From Parasponia andersonii (lineage: Eukaryota; Streptophyta; Magnoliopsida; Rosales; Cannabaceae): 64,000 nucleotides of DNA. The stretch is taken from the NCBI GenBank assembly GCA_002914805.1, contig JXTB01000017.1, positions 1,282,026 to 1,346,025 on the forward strand, given 5' to 3'. The notes under the pieces are model-generated. The model was not told the origin of the DNA, did not search any database, and worked only from the letters and a program-made list of their open reading frames with translations. Every line of letters begins with the position of its first letter. Position 1 is the first letter of the stretch. The position numbers and the translations under genes were made by a program. Positions 61,803-64,000 of this stretch are shown piece after piece.

Positions 61803-63660
61803 AAGTTGTTCTAGCTTCACACACAACTAGTTCAGCATCATCATGATGAATTAACAAACTCAGTCCAGTTTCCATTTAAGGTCCCAACTGTTCCATCTCT
61901 CGTGAACACGCACTAAAGAGTTTCGTCGATGCACTCCAAAGGAAGAATACTCTCCAGAGCTCAATCCTGTGAGTTTCTCATTTTTCGGCGTCACTGTGCC
62001 ACACTCTTATCCAGATGACATTCTGACACGTGACTTTTTGGACACCATATACCACTAATTAATGTCGTCGCTTTAGACAATATCTGAATTTAACGTTGTT
62101 GAAACTCATTTCGATTGGCAGCTTAAGACTAATAACCTCCTTATAGTAAATAAGTTGTACAAAGTAGCTACTCCCCAGTGTACTAGAAGCAACCAGTTTG
62201 ACCTGACCTTATGAAACGAGAAATATTCAAGAGATCCTCCCTTGGTTTTTGTTGTTAGCAAGGTATGATTTTCGGGTAGAGGGATCGTCAGGGCCGGCTC
62301 AACCACTTTGAGGCCTTAAGCGAATCTTTCAAAAGAGGCCTTCTTGATCATTGATATCTTTACACTTTTCAGAATCATATACAAATAGAAACTAATAGAA
62401 ACACAAACTTAAACTGTCATTTATATCCTTAGTTTCCATGTCAATTTTATCTACTTCATTGACATTTTTCATCAGTTATTACACCATCATATCTATTCTC
62501 TCAGTTATTACACTATCGTATGTGTTTTATCAATACTATTCTCTCTTTCTTCACTTGAGTTCTTTACCTCCTTAATTTAAGTCGTTAGAAAATTTTTAAT
62601 AGCTCATTTTTTGTGATTGAGTCAAACTCTCTATTTTTTTGCTTTTTCATGTATTGATGGACATTTTTTATTAGATATATTTATTTTAATTTCTTCGGTC
62701 TAAAAATAAACAACTCAAGCAAGACAACAAATAAAAAAATAAAAAAAAAATTGTGAAATTCAACAAGTACTAAACGAACAAAAACAAGTAAGAAAGTTAT
62801 AACCTATAAATTAGATTAGATTAGCCAAACAATCACGAATGGCAAGAGAGAGCTCAAGAGATGAAAACTAAACAGAGTGTTCTCTTTTCTTTTCTTTTCT
62901 TTTCTTTTTTTTTTCTTTGTGAAATGTGTATTGTAAAATAAAAATGGACAGATATCTATTTATACGTAGAGAAAAAAAAATTCATATATTCCAAGAAACA
63001 TAAACTTAATTGTTTTAGATTCTAAAATTATAACGTTGAGTATTAACGGGCAATAAATAGAGCGTTGACAGAAATTTAGTTATTCTGATTTTTTATGTAA
63101 ATTTTTAAAATGGATTAATAATGAAATACATTATAATAAAAATTAATTATGGAAATATGAAAACAATAATGCAATTACAAAGTATTTAGTTATTACTTAA
63201 AATTAAAACGAAAGATTTTTTTTTGACTTTTTAAATTTAAAAATGGCTAAAAAATAGGGTGTTTTGATCCAACTTCCAAACATACGGGCATCTTAATTTT
63301 GTTTTTCAAATTTCTTTGATATGTTTAAGAATACGTTTCATTGTTTTGTTTAAAACACTTACAAATAAAAAAAGCAAAAATAGTATTACAAAAAAAGGAA
63401 ATTTTGGGTCTTCTTTGAAATAGGGCCTTAGACAAGAACCTAACCTGCCTATAGATTCAGCCGGCCTTGGGGATCGTAGAGGTGGTACCATCGCATGGGA
63501 GAGTGATTCTTAGTGTTGATTATAAGAAGCCATGGGAACTTAATTTTAGTCTTGATGAGATCAGCTGTTAGTTAGTTTCCAACTCTTGCACGCCGCACAG
63601 AAGCGAATTTTGTCATTAGAACAAAGGTGTTCCATGATGAGGCCTAGTATGTATTGGAGA
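61367..63660 (-). pseudogene. F-box/DUF295-type gene, broken by a hAT element
   Basis: Read on - from about 63660: an F-box-like start (LIMEHLCSNDKIRFCAACKSW) and, after a stop, PWLL..MRWYHLYDP up to 63478, where the hAT element interrupts. It resumes at 62288 with PSTRKSY and an untidy part containing VRVHERW or, in another frame, VFTRDGTVGTLNGNWTEFV (about 61900-61850). It then continues VLLNENKYEGPIFKLDWTKRTWVEE (about 61765-61690), LEPSTKYFEGEMTPASTTYSCY and ends LKHQLFDPSM at 61367. The order F-box, PWL, YDPSTRK, G.LG..N, FKLDW..W.E, YF is that of plant F-box proteins with the DUF295 domain (SCF ubiquitin ligase adaptors). Several stops and a poly-T insertion (61774-61800) show it is dead. 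Confidence 0.65.
62289..63469. mobile_element. hAT-type non-autonomous element, 8-bp target duplication
   Basis: The left end CAGGGCCGGCTCAACC and the reversed right end CAAGGCCGGCTGAATC are terminal repeats of the CAGGGCCGGC kind known from Tip100-like plant hAT elements. The flanks are an exact 8-bp duplication, GGGATCGT (62281-62288 and 63470-63477). The 1181-bp interior is AT-rich and contains no transposase. Rejoining the flanks restores the LYDPSTRK reading of the surrounding F-box pseudogene. Confidence 0.82.
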
Positions 63661-64000
63661 AGGCCTAGTATGTCTTGGGGGGTAAATTAATGCGAAAAAA
63701 AGTAATCTACGGGAAATTATGTTTATTTCTAGATATTCAAATATATAATCATACAAAATAGTGAATTCTTATAATAATAATAATAATAAAAATAAAGGCT
63801 TCCTCTCTTAATTCATAGTGTTGTCACTTTATTTTAATATTATTATGTTATTAAGAAAGTAAAACCTTGACCATTCACAGAAAACCAAAAAAAAAAAAGA
63901 GTAAAACCTTGAGTTTGGGACCGAAAATTTTAATGTTGGTTGTCAAGTGTTAAAGTTATTCTAACAAAATAACAGCGGGGTTAAAAGAGAAACATGTACC
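63661..64000. other. End of window
   Basis: A small tandem duplication (GGCCTAGTATGT.TTGG, 63641-63682) overlaps the start of the F-box pseudogene. The rest is AT-rich with an AAT run near 63773-63788. No gene seen. Confidence 0.5.

Overview
The window is nuclear DNA of a flowering plant, most likely a eudicot and probably a woody rosid. It is AT-rich, its genes are split by short GT-AG introns, and mitochondrial and plastid proteins are encoded as nuclear genes with targeting extensions. Between the genes lie typical plant transposable elements. I could not name the species.

Host genes in order: a PITH-domain protein (+, 1516-4944, nine exons); a small lysine-rich DUF1764-type protein (+, 8483-8872); a possible 70-residue two-exon gene (-, 24994-25519); a ferrochelatase with a plastid-type leader (+, 29359-32600, nine exons); mitochondrial ATP synthase subunit g (-, 33463-34153), whose only coding intron looks like GC-AG; a two-KH-domain RNA-binding protein with a Pro/Gly/Tyr/Gln-rich tail (-, 36928-42654, six exons); and the mitochondrial complex I subunit NDUFS7/PSST (-, 48752-50718, two exons). 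Fragments of F-box-type genes lie near 21.8-22.9 kb and 61.4-63.7 kb.

Mobile elements explain most of the rest. A complete 10.9-kb Ty3/gypsy element of the Tat type (9726-20612, read on -) has two LTRs about 97% identical and a TTTGG target duplication; it sits inside an older foldback MITE. Its gag-pol is broken by about a dozen stops and a 2-nt deletion. Between pol and the 3' LTR it carries an oppositely oriented gene with its own TATA box and four introns that splice in compatible frames, coding for a Transposase_28-like and coiled-coil protein. This is the most interesting object in the window.

Other elements: a nearly complete L1-type LINE with a 12-bp target duplication (52775-59070); a Tekay/Del-like gypsy relic (43608-47300); two copies of one hAT MITE family (28373-28828, 43233-43607); a third hAT-type element (62289-63469) inserted into an F-box/DUF295 pseudogene; and three foldback Mutator-type MITEs with 9-bp target duplications (7555-8134, 47917-48477, 50916-51394).

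The host genes are unrelated housekeeping genes (energy metabolism, tetrapyrrole synthesis, RNA binding) with no sign of a cluster. All exon boundaries and repeat ends were read by eye; family names come from recognised motifs, not from database searches.
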